A stretch of 64,000 bases of DNA from Shewanella sp. MTB7 (GTDB lineage: Bacteria; Pseudomonadota; Gammaproteobacteria; Enterobacterales; Shewanellaceae): positions 1,240,001 through 1,304,000 of the forward strand of contig NZ_CP085636.1 in assembly GCF_027571385.1 (NCBI RefSeq). The letters run 5' to 3'. Below, in pieces: positions 18,010 to 26,984 of the stretch; the first letter of the stretch is position 1, and each line of letters starts with the position of its first letter. The notes beneath the pieces are model-generated. The model was not told the origin of the DNA. It did no database searches and was given only the letters and a program-made list of their open reading frames with translations. Made by a program: the position numbers and the translations under genes.

Positions 18010-20703
18010 ATGATGATAACAACAAACAGGAAGAAGCATGGCTTGAGCTCATTGAGTTTAGCTGTATCAGTGGCACTCGCAAGCTCGCTAGCGACTTCAT
18101 TTGCATTTGCCGCAGATGAGGAAGGTGAGAAGCTAGATAATGTCGAGAAGATTGCGGTGGTCGGTTCACGTGCTGCACCGAGATCCATTGGTGACTCGAC
18201 AGTCCCTATCGACATTATCAGTGGTGATGATATTCGAAAATCTGGTAATTCAGATATGCTTGAAATTTTAAAAGGGGCAGTGCCTTCATTAAATGTTCAC
18301 TCTAATCCCATCAGTGATGCCGCAAGTTTGGTTCGACCTGCAAACCTGCGTGGCCTATCTGCTGATAGCACACTTATTTTATTAAACGGTAAGCGCCGTC
18401 ATCGTTCATCAGTGATCGCTTTCTTAGGCGGTGGTATTAACGATGGCGCTCATGGCCCTGATATCTCCGTTATCCCCAGTATTGCCCTTAAACAGGTAGA
18501 GGTTTTGCGTGATGGTGCTGCTGCGCAGTATGGTTCAGATGCGATAGCGGGTGTGATTAACTTTGTACTAAAAGACAGTGCTGATGGCGGATCGTTAGAG
18601 GTCAAAACTGGCGAGTACTACGAAGGTGATGGCGCGACGACGGAAATATCAGGCAACATAGGTATGCCATTAACAAAAGATGGTTTCGTTAATTTAAGTT
18701 TTCAGTACAAAAATGCTGATGCTACTAGCCGAAGTGTACAACGCCCAGATGCGGCTGCATTTGCTAATGCCGGACTTGATGTGGCCAATCCTGCTCAGAT
18801 CTGGGGCTCACCAGAGATCAACGATGACATTAGCTTATTTGCGAACCTTGGTTTAGATCTTGATGATGACTCACAAGCTTATATGTTTGGTAACTACTCT
18901 GAACGAGACGTAAAAGGCGGTTTCTATTATCGTAATCCAAACAATCGTGGTGGTGTGTATGGCGGTATAGTACGTAATGTCGATGGCACAAATAGCTATC
19001 GGCCAGTACCGGTGGATCCAGATAATATGACTGACGCTGAAGCGTTAGCAATTGGTGCCTGGGATGGAGCAACGCCTACTGTATTGGTTGGTTCTTTAGA
19101 TGGCCAAGCTCAGCAACTTAACTGTCCACTGGTAGAGATTCAAGCTAATGGTTTGCCAGATCAAGCTGCATTAGGGGCTTTAGCCGCTGCAAATTGTTTT
19201 GCATTTAATAACTCTATACCAGGCGGCTTCACGCCTAACTTTGGCGGAAATATTGTAGATACCTCCATTGTCGCTGGAACTAAAGGTGAGTTTCAGATGG
19301 AATACCTAGAAGGTATTACTTATGACTTCAGCGGTTCATACGGTAGCAATGAATCAAGCTACAAAATTGTCAATACTGTTAATGCTTCAATGGGGCCTGA
19401 TTCTCCACGTGATTTTAATCCTGGTAAATATATACAAACTGAATGGAATTTTAATGCTGACTTTGTAAAGTATGTCGATTGGGGTTTAGATGATGATGTG
19501 AGTATTGCTACAGGTTTAGAGTGGCATGATGAAACCTTTGAAGTGGTTGCCGGTGATGAGGCTTCATTTAAAGTAGGACCTTTGTTCTCTCAAGGTTTTG
19601 GTATTGGCTCAAATGGTTTTCCGGGTTTTCAACCTGCTGCTGCTGGTGAATATACACGTAAAAATAAAGCTATATACCTAGACACTAGCTTTCCTATTCT
19701 TGATAGCCTAGTGGCTGAGTTTGCTGTGCGTTATGAAGATTATGACTCCTTTGGTTCTACGACCAATTTTAAAGTCGCTGCTAACTGGAATATTATTGAT
19801 GATTTAGCCGTTCGTGGCTCATTCAATACGGGCTTTAGAGCACCGACGGTGGGTCAAGCGAACGTCAGTAACGTGCAAACTAATCTATCTGGTGGGGTAT
19901 TGGTTGATTCAGCTCTTCTACCACCAACAAACCCTATTTCAATTCAACTCGGCGGTACAGAGTTAACGCCTGAAAAGTCTACAAGTTTCACATTTGGTAC
20001 TATTTATACCCAAGGGGATTTTTTCTTAACCGTTGATTACTATAATATTCAGGTAGAAGACCGTATCAGTCAATCTGAAAAAATTGAATTAAGTGATGCA
20101 GATAAAGTGATACTTAAGGCGGCTGGTGTCCCTAATGTTGATGGACTTTCTCAAGTTAGCTTCTTTACTAATGATTTCGACACTACCACTCAAGGTCTTG
20201 ATGTCGTCGCTAACTATAGCGCTGAGTTGTTTGCTGGTGATTCTACATTTGCACTCGCTTATAACTGGAATGAAACCAAAGTTGACAGTTTCTCCGATAT
20301 TACTGGTGCGTTTAAAGTTTCACGCCTTGAGAACGATCTGCCGAACCACCGTGCAACATTTACGTGGGGCCAGAGCTGGGATAAGTTTAACCTGTTTACT
20401 CGTTTGAACTACTTCGGTGAATACCAAGGTGTGCACGTCGATTATGATGCCACTATCAATACTGGTAAAGCTGCTGTCACAGTAGATATGGAACTGAGCT
20501 ACTTTATCAATGACTCGTTTAGCATTGCGGTAGGTGCTCAAAACTTACTTGACCAAGATGCGACAGAAATTAACTTCACGCCCGAAGGTGCCGCTGAGTG
20601 TGGTGGATGTGTTAATAATCAATGGGGCGGTCAATATTACGAGACCTCGCCATTTGGATTTAACGGTGGCTACTACTACCTTAAAGGTATTTATAGCTTC
20701 TAA
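18010..20703 (+). CDS. TonB-dependent outer-membrane receptor
   Basis: An 897-residue receptor. A signal peptide (SLSLAVSVALASSLATSFAFA, cut before ADEEGE) leads to a TonB-box-like stretch (KIAVVGSRA), a plug domain (residues about 60-190, with RGLSADSTLILLNGKRR and YGSDAIAGVINFV) and a long barrel ending in the aromatic tail YYYLKGIYSF. The plug has the LNGKR type seen in receptors for vitamin B12/siderophores and in the large group with uncertain ligands. The ligand is not known. ATG 18010 (or the next codon) follows a purine-rich run. It is a single gene, closed by its own terminator, so it is probably regulated alone; no Fur box was confirmed. Confidence 0.92.
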   Translation: MMITTNRKKHGLSSLSLAVSVALASSLATSFAFAADEEGEKLDNVEKIAVVGSRAAPRSIGDSTVPIDIISGDDIRKSGNSDMLEILKGAVPSLNVHSNPISDAASLVRPANLRGLSADSTLILLNGKRRHRSSVIAFLGGGINDGAHGPDISVIPSIALKQVEVLRDGAAAQYGSDAIAGVINFVLKDSADGGSLEVKTGEYYEGDGATTEISGNIGMPLTKDGFVNLSFQYKNADATSRSVQRPDAAAFANAGLDVANPAQIWGSPEINDDISLFANLGLDLDDDSQAYMFGNYSERDVKGGFYYRNPNNRGGVYGGIVRNVDGTNSYRPVPVDPDNMTDAEALAIGAWDGATPTVLVGSLDGQAQQLNCPLVEIQANGLPDQAALGALAAANCFAFNNSIPGGFTPNFGGNIVDTSIVAGTKGEFQMEYLEGITYDFSGSYGSNESSYKIVNTVNASMGPDSPRDFNPGKYIQTEWNFNADFVKYVDWGLDDDVSIATGLEWHDETFEVVAGDEASFKVGPLFSQGFGIGSNGFPGFQPAAAGEYTRKNKAIYLDTSFPILDSLVAEFAVRYEDYDSFGSTTNFKVAANWNIIDDLAVRGSFNTGFRAPTVGQANVSNVQTNLSGGVLVDSALLPPTNPISIQLGGTELTPEKSTSFTFGTIYTQGDFFLTVDYYNIQVEDRISQSEKIELSDADKVILKAAGVPNVDGLSQVSFFTNDFDTTTQGLDVVANYSAELFAGDSTFALAYNWNETKVDSFSDITGAFKVSRLENDLPNHRATFTWGQSWDKFNLFTRLNYFGEYQGVHVDYDATINTGKAAVTVDMELSYFINDSFSIAVGAQNLLDQDATEINFTPEGAAECGGCVNNQWGGQYYETSPFGFNGGYYYLKGIYSF

Positions 20704-20741
20704 TACCAATTTGTTAGTTTAAGCTAGATGTTAACAGTAAG

Positions 20742-20766
20742 ACCCAGTCACTAGACTGGGTTTTTT
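20742..20766 (+). terminator. Terminator of the TonB receptor gene
   Basis: Eight-base-pair stem ACCCAGTC / GACTGGGT with a four-base loop, followed directly by six T. It lies 38 bases after the receptor stop codon. Confidence 0.9.
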
Positions 20767-20933
20767 ATTGATGGCAAAAATTGTCAAAGAGGTTATCTTA
20801 GCTCTGCTTGCAAAAACGATTGGCAACTTTTACCATTCCTAACGTTAGTAATCTGTACTCAAACAAGAAGTGCTAGGTTAATCATTAATATGTGAATAAA
20901 AACTCGCAGAGCTCTTTTATTCGGGAGAGCACC

Positions 20934-21548
20934 ATGAGTTTTACCGCTTGGCTGGGATTACTGGCTATCTGTTGTTTAGGGGCTATGTCACCCGGGCCGA
21001 GTCTGGCGATGGTGGTCAGACACACTCTAGGTGGCGGCAGAGGTAAGGGGATAATCTGCGCTTGGGCTCACTCTATTGGGATCGGTATCTATGCGTTAGT
21101 GACACTCTTAGGTCTGGCCGTAGTACTTAAAAAAGCCCCAATGGTGTTTAATGGTATTGCCATTATCGGTGCGCTCTATTTGGCTTGGATGGGCGTGCAG
21201 GCGCTTCGTTCTAAAGGCGGCATGTCTGATAAGTTAGCGGCTGGTGAGTCAACGAGTGGATTTATTGCCGCGCGCGATGGTATTGCTATTTCACTGTTTA
21301 ACCCCAAAATAATGCTCTTCTTTCTTGCCTTGTTCAGCCAGTTTGTCATGGTTGCCGATAACCTAGTTGGGCAATCATTAATCGTGTTGACCCCTTTGGT
21401 TGTCGACGGACTCTGGTACACCCTTATTGCTTTGGTATTATCACATCCTTCAGTGTTGCCTAAGTTAAGAGCAAAAGCGGCATTGATAGATAAGCTATCT
21501 GGAGTGGTGTTGATTTTACTGGCCATAAGAGTGCTAGTGACAATCTAA
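20934..21548 (+). CDS. LysE/RhtB family amino-acid exporter
   Basis: A 204-residue inner-membrane protein with five or six hydrophobic segments. It shows the LysE-family opening LGAMSPGPSLAMVVRHTLGGG (conserved PGP motif followed by a loop with Gly) and NPKIMLFFLALFSQF in the middle, both classic for exporters of basic amino acids, homoserine or threonine. The substrate cannot be told. Start at 20934 follows the site GGGAGAG; the frame can be read from a GTG at 20892 but without support. It is a single gene, downstream of the receptor terminator. Confidence 0.9.
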   Translation: MSFTAWLGLLAICCLGAMSPGPSLAMVVRHTLGGGRGKGIICAWAHSIGIGIYALVTLLGLAVVLKKAPMVFNGIAIIGALYLAWMGVQALRSKGGMSDKLAAGESTSGFIAARDGIAISLFNPKIMLFFLALFSQFVMVADNLVGQSLIVLTPLVVDGLWYTLIALVLSHPSVLPKLRAKAALIDKLSGVVLILLAIRVLVTI

Positions 21549-21698
21549 TGATTTAGCGTCGAGGTTGGAGTTATGGATTATGAGATTAGAGTTTCGAAAT
21601 TAGAGCCACGAGCGTCGAGATTGGAGTTTTGGGCTTCGAGTTTACACTCGCAACCCGATACCTTCTTTGCTCTGTCTTGAACTCGCGGCCCAAAAGGT

Positions 21699-22028
21699 TT
21701 ACCCCTTGAAAATCTGAACCACTTCATCTTTAGCTGGTTCTGTTGCTTGTTCGTTGTTGGATGCTGGTGGATTCTTAATATGGTCATCAAGATTGTCGCT
21801 TAGCATCCCTTTGTATTCATTTACAAACCATTCTAGTGCGTTGTCTTTTTCTGCAGCAAGATCAGCCGATTTAAGTGCGGCTTCAAAGGCATTAAAACGT
21901 GATGCAGCGAAACGCAGGGCGGTACCTACTTTGCTGACATCTTGCTCTGTAGCGCTAAGTTCATTTGCAAGGGCAATAAATTGATCAGCTAACTGAAAAA
22001 TGGTGGTCTCTTTATCGGCTTCTGACAT
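21699..22028 (-). CDS. DUF3144 family protein
   Basis: A 109-residue soluble, acidic protein. The core (residues about 8-80) FQLADQFIALANELSATEQD then GTALRFAASRFNAFEA matches the DUF3144 family of Shewanella/Vibrio-like bacteria; function is unknown. A C-terminal low-complexity tail (PPASNNEQATEPAKDE) follows. The gene lies between LysE and the pseudopilin and is transcribed opposite to LysE. A weakly repetitive noncoding piece (GAGTTTCGAAATTAGAG-like text) fills 21550-21680. Confidence 0.82.
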   Translation of the reverse strand: MSEADKETTIFQLADQFIALANELSATEQDVSKVGTALRFAASRFNAFEAALKSADLAAEKDNALEWFVNEYKGMLSDNLDDHIKNPPASNNEQATEPAKDEVVQIFKG

Positions 22029-22100
22029 GGTGCCTCTTTGTTTAATATTATAATACTGCTTGGATTCTAACTTAAATGAGTGATGAATGAATCATTGGAA

Positions 22101-22652
22101 TTAACTATTGGGATCTTTGTCGATTATGACACTGCCATTTTGAGAATTATAACTGATGCTTAAGTTGGTATTCGCACTGTAGTTAAAGAGACATTGGTTG
22201 GGGGAAACATAGTTCGCTTTATACTTTGTTTCATCGGTACTAGTGCTTGATGAGACACTAATATCATCACCAGCAAAAACAGTCACCCACACGGAGATAC
22301 AGTCTTCTACATTATCTAGTTGTGGCGATGTTTCATTACCCGGAAGGTAGTGTTGAGCTGGCCAACCCGTGTCATTGAAATCCATCTCTTCACCGTCACC
22401 AAAGGTGGGAAGATTCTCAGCAGGTCCTGAGCCTACCCGTACAGCCCAAACACTGTGGGCTAAATTGATCCCAGATTTAAAGGCTCCACCAGTTCCTGCT
22501 ACGGTTGCAACGTGAGCATCCTCAGAGAGGTTGATAAATTTTGGCAAGGCGACCACAGCGAGGATCCCGAGTATAATGATCACCACAACGAGTTCTATCA
22601 GGGTAAAGCCTGAATGTTTTCTTGAAGATTTGGAATGGGAGTGACGATGCAT
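22101..22652 (-). CDS. Type IV pseudopilin, MSHA-like
   Basis: A 183-residue prepilin. A basic leader ends in G, followed by FTLIELVVVIIILGILAVVA (the type IV processing site with Phe+1 and Glu+5), so it should be cleaved by a prepilin peptidase and inserted in the inner membrane. The rest includes GAFKSGINLAHSVW and a C-terminal Cys pair (QCLF and EDCISVW), typical of MshA/MshB-like minor or major pilins. No other pilus genes are near, so it is an orphan that may use a pilus machine encoded elsewhere. Start ATG 22652 opens MHRHSHSKSSRK. Confidence 0.85.
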   Translation of the reverse strand: MHRHSHSKSSRKHSGFTLIELVVVIIILGILAVVALPKFINLSEDAHVATVAGTGGAFKSGINLAHSVWAVRVGSGPAENLPTFGDGEEMDFNDTGWPAQHYLPGNETSPQLDNVEDCISVWVTVFAGDDISVSSSTSTDETKYKANYVSPNQCLFNYSANTNLSISYNSQNGSVIIDKDPNS

Positions 22653-22804
22653 CTAAGTCATGGCTCTTTTAATCATCTTGTGTCGGGAAGTATCGATTGT
22701 ATCATTTTCATCCTTAAAATGATGATTTAAGACTGGTTATGTCAAAATCACACTATTTTTCGTTGATAATGGTGAGAATGGTAGCGAATAATAATGAGGA
22801 AGGT

Positions 22805-23473
22805 ATGACTGTAACGCCAAATTGGGAGTGTTTTCTTGCCGCAGAGGAGCAGCAAGATTATTTCAAAGAATTACAAGATTTTGTTGCGGGGGAGCGTGCC
22901 AGTGGTAAGGCGATATTTCCACCAGAAGATCAGGTGTTCACTGCATTTAATTTGACACCGTTAGACAAGGTGCGAGTCGTCATCATCGGGCAAGATCCCT
23001 ACCATGGTCCAGATCAAGCGCACGGGCTCTGCTTTTCAGTAAAACATGGCATTAAGACGCCTCCTTCATTAGTGAATATGTATAAAGAGCTAGTGACCGA
23101 TATTACAGGTTTTACTACGCCAGATCATGGTCACCTTTCAAGCTGGGCGGAACAGGGTGTATTGATGCTCAATACGGTATTAACGGTTGAACAGGGTAAG
23201 GCACATTCCCATGCTAAGTCCGGTTGGGAAACGTTTACCAACCATGTGATGCAGCACCTGAATCAACAAGCGTCGCCTATCGTCTTTATTCTGTGGGGAG
23301 CTCACGCGATTAAAAAGGGCAAGGTTATTACAGGCAAGCAGCATCATATTTTATCAGGGCCTCATCCTTCACCGTTATCCGCTTATCGCGGTTTCTTTGG
23401 CTGTCAGCACTTTTCAAAAGCTAATGGGTTGTTGGAGAGTATGGGGAGCACACCAATTAATTGGCAGGTTTAG
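22805..23473 (+). CDS. ung: Uracil-DNA glycosylase
   Basis: A 222-residue family 1 uracil-DNA glycosylase, which removes uracil from DNA as the first step of base excision repair. All signature motifs are visible: [13 protein letters not shown] (water-activating Asp), LLNTVLTV, and [14 protein letters not shown] (the leucine loop). The start at 22805 is chosen because GAGGAAGG lies just before it and because it gives the usual length; an in-frame ATG at 22739 has no support. The gene is alone, between the pseudopilin and NlpE-like genes. Confidence 0.96.
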   Translation: MTVTPNWECFLAAEEQQDYFKELQDFVAGERASGKAIFPPEDQVFTAFNLTPLDKVRVVIIGQDPYHGPDQAHGLCFSVKHGIKTPPSLVNMYKELVTDITGFTTPDHGHLSSWAEQGVLMLNTVLTVEQGKAHSHAKSGWETFTNHVMQHLNQQASPIVFILWGAHAIKKGKVITGKQHHILSGPHPSPLSAYRGFFGCQHFSKANGLLESMGSTPINWQV

Positions 23474-23545
23474 AGGACTGAAGTAAGCAGATAATACTTG
23501 AAAGGAGCCCCATAGCCCCTTTCAAATCTGTATTCGGTTCATCTA

Positions 23546-24034
23546 TCACTCTTTTGTTAATCGGTAGTTATTGGCTAGTGTGCCTGTGATCCTTTGCCCT
23601 TGTCTGTCTAGCATAAACAGCCGATTTTCACCAACCAAATACTGGGTATCAACTCCTTTTTGATTGACTGGTTTGAGGCTGATCTTTGCGCCAGTTTTAT
23701 CCCACTGTAATTTACCTGTTTCGGTAAAGAGATGTTCGTCTTCACCTAGGTATTGAGTGTCGAGTTTGTAGGTGTTGTCCTTATAAAGAATTAATATCGT
23801 CTTAATTCCCTCACAACTTGCACAGGGTAAGATCCCTGAATAACGTCCAGGCCAATCTAGTGCATTTTGACTGTTATCGCCTATCACGGTTTGAGGTGTC
23901 AGCTCTTCACTCTTTACGTCGTTTTGAATAACCTGAGAAGCTGGTTGCCCATTGGTTGAATCTGGCGTTTGCTTTGAGCATGCCAAAATACCTATCGCCA
24001 GTAGAGGTAGTACAATTAGTTGTAGTTTCATCAT
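23546..24034 (-). CDS. NlpE-like lipoprotein
   Basis: A 162-residue lipoprotein. The lipobox LLAIGILAC (Cys near residue 19) follows a short hydrophobic signal; after it comes a linker rich in Gln, Ser and Thr. Residues about 65-160 match the N-terminal domain of NlpE, with GRYSGILPCASCEGIKT (the CxxC pair) and the beta-barrel strands to YRLTKE. E. coli NlpE senses surface contact and copper and signals to CpxA. This protein lacks the second NlpE domain, as do many relatives, so its function may be reduced to the envelope sensing or copper part. Confidence 0.85.
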   Translation of the reverse strand: MMKLQLIVLPLLAIGILACSKQTPDSTNGQPASQVIQNDVKSEELTPQTVIGDNSQNALDWPGRYSGILPCASCEGIKTILILYKDNTYKLDTQYLGEDEHLFTETGKLQWDKTGAKISLKPVNQKGVDTQYLVGENRLFMLDRQGQRITGTLANNYRLTKE

Positions 24035-24176
24035 TATCCTTATGTAATGTAGAGGATTGTATCGGCAGTCCTCCGTTACTCAGCTTAATCATGTTAAGCC
24101 TATTTTTTAGACTCTAATTTTTATATATGTCATATAATTTATTAAACAGGGTACAGCAAAATAGAGAGGAACTGGA

Positions 24177-24971
24177 ATGAGTTTAAAGGGGGCTTGTATA
24201 TTCGTTTTGATGCTAGCTTGGCTTGCTCCAGGTGCGCTTGCTGGCGATGAAGAATCAACCCTGAATATCGTATCGACGAACTACCCGCCATTTTATAGCG
24301 ATAGTTACAGTAATAGTGGGGCTGTGGCCTATATCGTTGCGACGGCGTTTAAACGTCGTGGTTATAACGTCTCTCATAAATTTTATCCTTTTATTCGTGC
24401 CACTCTACTGGTTAAAACCGGCAAGGCTGATGGCATTGTGGGGCTCTGGTACCGTAAAGAGCGTGAACAGTGGGCGGCGTATTCACAGCCTATTGTTCCA
24501 TTGAACATCGTCCTTTATAAGCGTAAAGACAGCGATATCAGCTATCAAACACTCTCAGATCTACAAGGTTTGCGGATTGGTGTCGGCAGGGGATATGCAA
24601 ACCCTGTTGCATTCACTCAAGCTAAGCTAGTGACCGAAGAATCCAGTTCAGATGAATTGAATATGAAGAAACTGTTTCTTAAGCGTATTGATCTGGTATT
24701 GATAGGGCGAGAGTTGGCTCAATACATTATTCGCACTGGACCGGACGAGTATGCCAATGTCTTTGAAGAGGTGGGAGAGCCATTAAGTGTTGAGGTCTTT
24801 CATTTTGGCGCCTCTAAAAGTATTCCTGGATTTCAAAACCTCATAAAAGAGTTTAATTTGGGATTAGAGAGCATGCGGCGAGACGGAAGCTTGGAAAAAA
24901 TACTCCGTGATTACGAACTTACACAGGGGCTAAAGCCGTCGTTAATAGTCACTAACGAAACGGCAGGTTAA
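24177..24971 (+). CDS. Periplasmic solute-binding protein, SBP_bac_3 type
   Basis: A 264-residue secreted protein with a signal peptide ending in GALAGDE. The following fold looks like an amino-acid-type binding domain: LNIVSTNYPPFYSDS at the start, KTGKADGIVGLWYRKEREQWA as the conserved middle, and LQGLRIGVGRGY. No ABC permease or ATPase is adjacent, so it may supply another transporter, act as a sensor, or be an orphan. The last codons overlap those of the convergent fau gene by four bases. The signal peptide is long and ends with a clear Ala-x-Ala type site. Confidence 0.85.
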   Translation: MSLKGACIFVLMLAWLAPGALAGDEESTLNIVSTNYPPFYSDSYSNSGAVAYIVATAFKRRGYNVSHKFYPFIRATLLVKTGKADGIVGLWYRKEREQWAAYSQPIVPLNIVLYKRKDSDISYQTLSDLQGLRIGVGRGYANPVAFTQAKLVTEESSSDELNMKKLFLKRIDLVLIGRELAQYIIRTGPDEYANVFEEVGEPLSVEVFHFGASKSIPGFQNLIKEFNLGLESMRRDGSLEKILRDYELTQGLKPSLIVTNETAG

Positions 24972-25597
24972 AAGTCCCAAATCTTTGTCGGTGTTACGAT
25001 TATAGGCAAAGGAATATCCCAATGCTCACATGGCAATACTTCTACTTGCTGGCAGTCATGGGCATAACCGATAGGTAAAGGTGTGCTGGTTTCCTGCCAA
25101 TTAACCAATGTCCTGTCGTAATATCCTCCTCCCATTCCCATACGATTACCGCTATCGTCAAAGGCGACTAACGGGGTGATGATCACATCGAGACGTTCAG
25201 GGATTATGAGACCGCGAATATCGAGCACAGGCTCATCGATCCCCAGCTTATTGCGTTGCATTGGGGTATCGGGCGTATAAGCTAAAAAGATCAAGTTACC
25301 TTTACTAAACGGATGCAGCCTTGGCAGGTAGACCTTAACACCGCGCGCCCATAGAGATTGGATTAAGGGGGCTGTATCTAACTCACCATCATTAGTGAGG
25401 TAAACTGCTAGATGCTTAATCGTCAAAGATTCAAGCTTGGAGAGTATCCGTGTACAAGCTTGCTGACCTAATGTTGCTTGTTGTTCAGGGAAGATACTGC
25501 GCCTTGCAGCACGTATATTCGCTCTGATCTCATTGCGATTTAGCTTTTCTTGAGATAAGCCTGATGGAGTCTGGGAGTTAGTAGGAGATTGCGCCAA
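24968..25597 (-). CDS. fau: 5-formyltetrahydrofolate cyclo-ligase
   Basis: A 209-residue enzyme that converts 5-formyl-THF to 5,10-methenyl-THF with ATP (YgfA/FAU1 family). The hallmark motif GMGGGYYDRTL (residues about 160-170) is present, with DVIITPLVAFDDSGNRMG before it. N-terminal residues 1-20 are a non-conserved polar leader. In E. coli and many relatives this gene directly follows zapA and ssrS (6S RNA); here it is about 8.6 kb from ssrS, on the same strand, which points to insertion of other genes between them. It overlaps the convergent binding-protein gene by four bases. Confidence 0.9.
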   Translation of the reverse strand: MAQSPTNSQTPSGLSQEKLNRNEIRANIRAARRSIFPEQQATLGQQACTRILSKLESLTIKHLAVYLTNDGELDTAPLIQSLWARGVKVYLPRLHPFSKGNLIFLAYTPDTPMQRNKLGIDEPVLDIRGLIIPERLDVIITPLVAFDDSGNRMGMGGGYYDRTLVNWQETSTPLPIGYAHDCQQVEVLPCEHWDIPLPIIVTPTKIWDF

Positions 25598-25716
25598 AGT
25601 GGTGACCTTTAATTTCTAACGATATAAATATCTTACCATCATGAGTGAGATTGGATAAGCTTGAGTCCTATTTTGTTTTGCTGATTAGCTGCTTAATAAA
25701 ATATTTATATTTTGCT

Positions 25717-25744
25717 GCATCCACCTACCCCTCCTAGCCGTATA
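25717..25744 (+). promoter_or_regulatory. Candidate ECF-type promoter of the sigma operon
   Basis: GCATCC (25717-25722) and CGTATA (25739-25744) are separated by 16 bases. The shape resembles promoters read by ECF sigma factors, including TGATCC/CGTA-type elements. It lies 31 bases before the first gene of the yceI-like/sigma/anti-sigma set and fits autoregulation. No experiment supports it. Confidence 0.4.
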
Positions 25745-25774
25745 AGTAGTCGTTATTAATTAAAAGAGCTAGTT

Positions 25775-26371
25775 ATGAAATCTACTTTTGCAGTGTTAAT
25801 GTTATCTATCGCATCATGTATTCCCATGAATGCTACGGCCCAGTGGTCATTAGCCCCATCGTCAGCTGAGTTAAATTTTTTATCAACGAAAGTGTTGATG
25901 AATATGAACAGTATTACCGAAATATCACGCTTTCAAACGTTATCAGGTACTGTTTCAGATGATGGAGAGCTAACACTAAAGGTTAAGCTTGGGAGTGTTG
26001 ATACCCAAGTTCCTATTCGTGATCAACGCCTGCGAGATTGGGTATTTGAGGTATCTAAATATCAAGAAGCAGTGATCTCAGCCAAGATAGCTAAAGCCAG
26101 TTTGAGCGAGTTAGTCGTTGGTAAGCCTTTACGTATTAAGCAAGGTTTAATACTAAAAACACATAGTAAGACAATTCCTTTAGAGGCTGATTTACAGTTA
26201 GTTAAAAGCCCTGATGGTTCGATTTACGTTTCCACTACCACTCCTATTTTGCTCGATGTTAAGCAACTGGAGTTGAATAAAGGGGTTGAGAAGTTGATTG
26301 AGGTGATGAGTCTCGCGTCGATTAACCAGCAAATACCAATTACCTTCTATGGAAGGTTTATTGAAAGTTAA
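25775..26371 (+). CDS. YceI-like secreted protein
   Basis: A 198-residue exported protein with a signal peptide cut near ATAQW. The remainder looks like the YceI lipocalin-like fold: WSLAPSSAELNFLSTKVLMN at the start, then FQTLSGTVSDDGELTLKVKLGSVDT, matching the family's opening. YceI proteins bind isoprenoid-like lipids and are often stress-induced. The gene leads the operon with the ECF sigma factor and anti-sigma factor, so it may be the main target of that regulator. The ribosome site is a weak purine run (AAAAGAG) before ATG 25775. Its residues about 90-130 (SLSELVVGKPLRIKQG) are less typical. Confidence 0.78.
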   Translation: MKSTFAVLMLSIASCIPMNATAQWSLAPSSAELNFLSTKVLMNMNSITEISRFQTLSGTVSDDGELTLKVKLGSVDTQVPIRDQRLRDWVFEVSKYQEAVISAKIAKASLSELVVGKPLRIKQGLILKTHSKTIPLEADLQLVKSPDGSIYVSTTTPILLDVKQLELNKGVEKLIEVMSLASINQQIPITFYGRFIES

Positions 26372-26447
26372 TGAGCAGGATGAAATCGATAAAAGGTTTC
26401 ATCCAAACATTTTAAAAGTATGTGGCATCAATTAGAGAGTTATTTCA

Positions 26448-26984
26448 TTGAGTGAGACAGATGAGATCCTATTAGCACGAACAGCGATGGGGGATAGGGC
26501 AGCATTTAAACGCTTGTACCTCCGCCTTTCGCCACGGCTTTTTCCGGTATTGATGCAGCTAATGCACGACCATCAGCTAGCAGAGGATCTTCTTCAGGAG
26601 ACCTTTGTGCGGATCTGGAATCAAGCATCTCGATATGACTTAAATAAAAGTGGAGCCTATACATGGAGCTATACAATCGCGCGTCATCTAGCTCTGGATC
26701 ATCTACGTCGTTTATCCCTACGCCGCACTCAAAAGCTGACGGAGCTAGAGATTGAATTCGAGATCGAAGAGGCTGGTGAATCCCTATTGAGTCAACACAC
26801 CCTGAGTAAAGTTGATCATTGCTTGTCTCAGTTGCAAAACAGTCAACGTCAGGTTCTGATATTAAGCTATCGCTACGGCTATGAACAAGGCGAGTTAGTG
26901 AGTCTTTTAGATCACCCGCTAGGTACCATTAAGTCTTGGTTAAGGCGCGGAATGGAGTTTATGCAAAAATGCGTGTCCCATTAA
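26448..26984 (+). CDS. ECF-type RNA polymerase sigma factor
   Basis: A 178-residue sigma factor of the ECF group. Region 2 (residues about 20-90) holds the core-binding helix AEDLLQETFVRIWNQA and the -10 recognition AYTWSYTIARHLALDHLRR; region 4 (residues about 120-175) has LQNSQRQVLILSYRYGYEQG and the HTH ending GTIKSWLRRGMEFM. The sigma-K/RskA-associated subgroup (ECF19-like) is the closest match in style. Start is TTG at 26448 with AGAGAG upstream. It overlaps the next gene (anti-sigma) by 16 bases, a sign of coupled expression. Confidence 0.9.
   Translation: MSETDEILLARTAMGDRAAFKRLYLRLSPRLFPVLMQLMHDHQLAEDLLQETFVRIWNQASRYDLNKSGAYTWSYTIARHLALDHLRRLSLRRTQKLTELEIEFEIEEAGESLLSQHTLSKVDHCLSQLQNSQRQVLILSYRYGYEQGELVSLLDHPLGTIKSWLRRGMEFMQKCVSH

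Noticed and set aside
17850..18215. Overlapping minus-strand frames (121 and 88 codons) at the TonB receptor start
   Set aside because: They are antisense to a well-supported signal peptide and plug domain and lack ribosome sites.
22101..22652. Pseudopilin as part of a pilus or type II secretion cluster
   Set aside because: No other pilus, secretion ATPase or prepilin peptidase gene is in the window, so it is left as an orphan.
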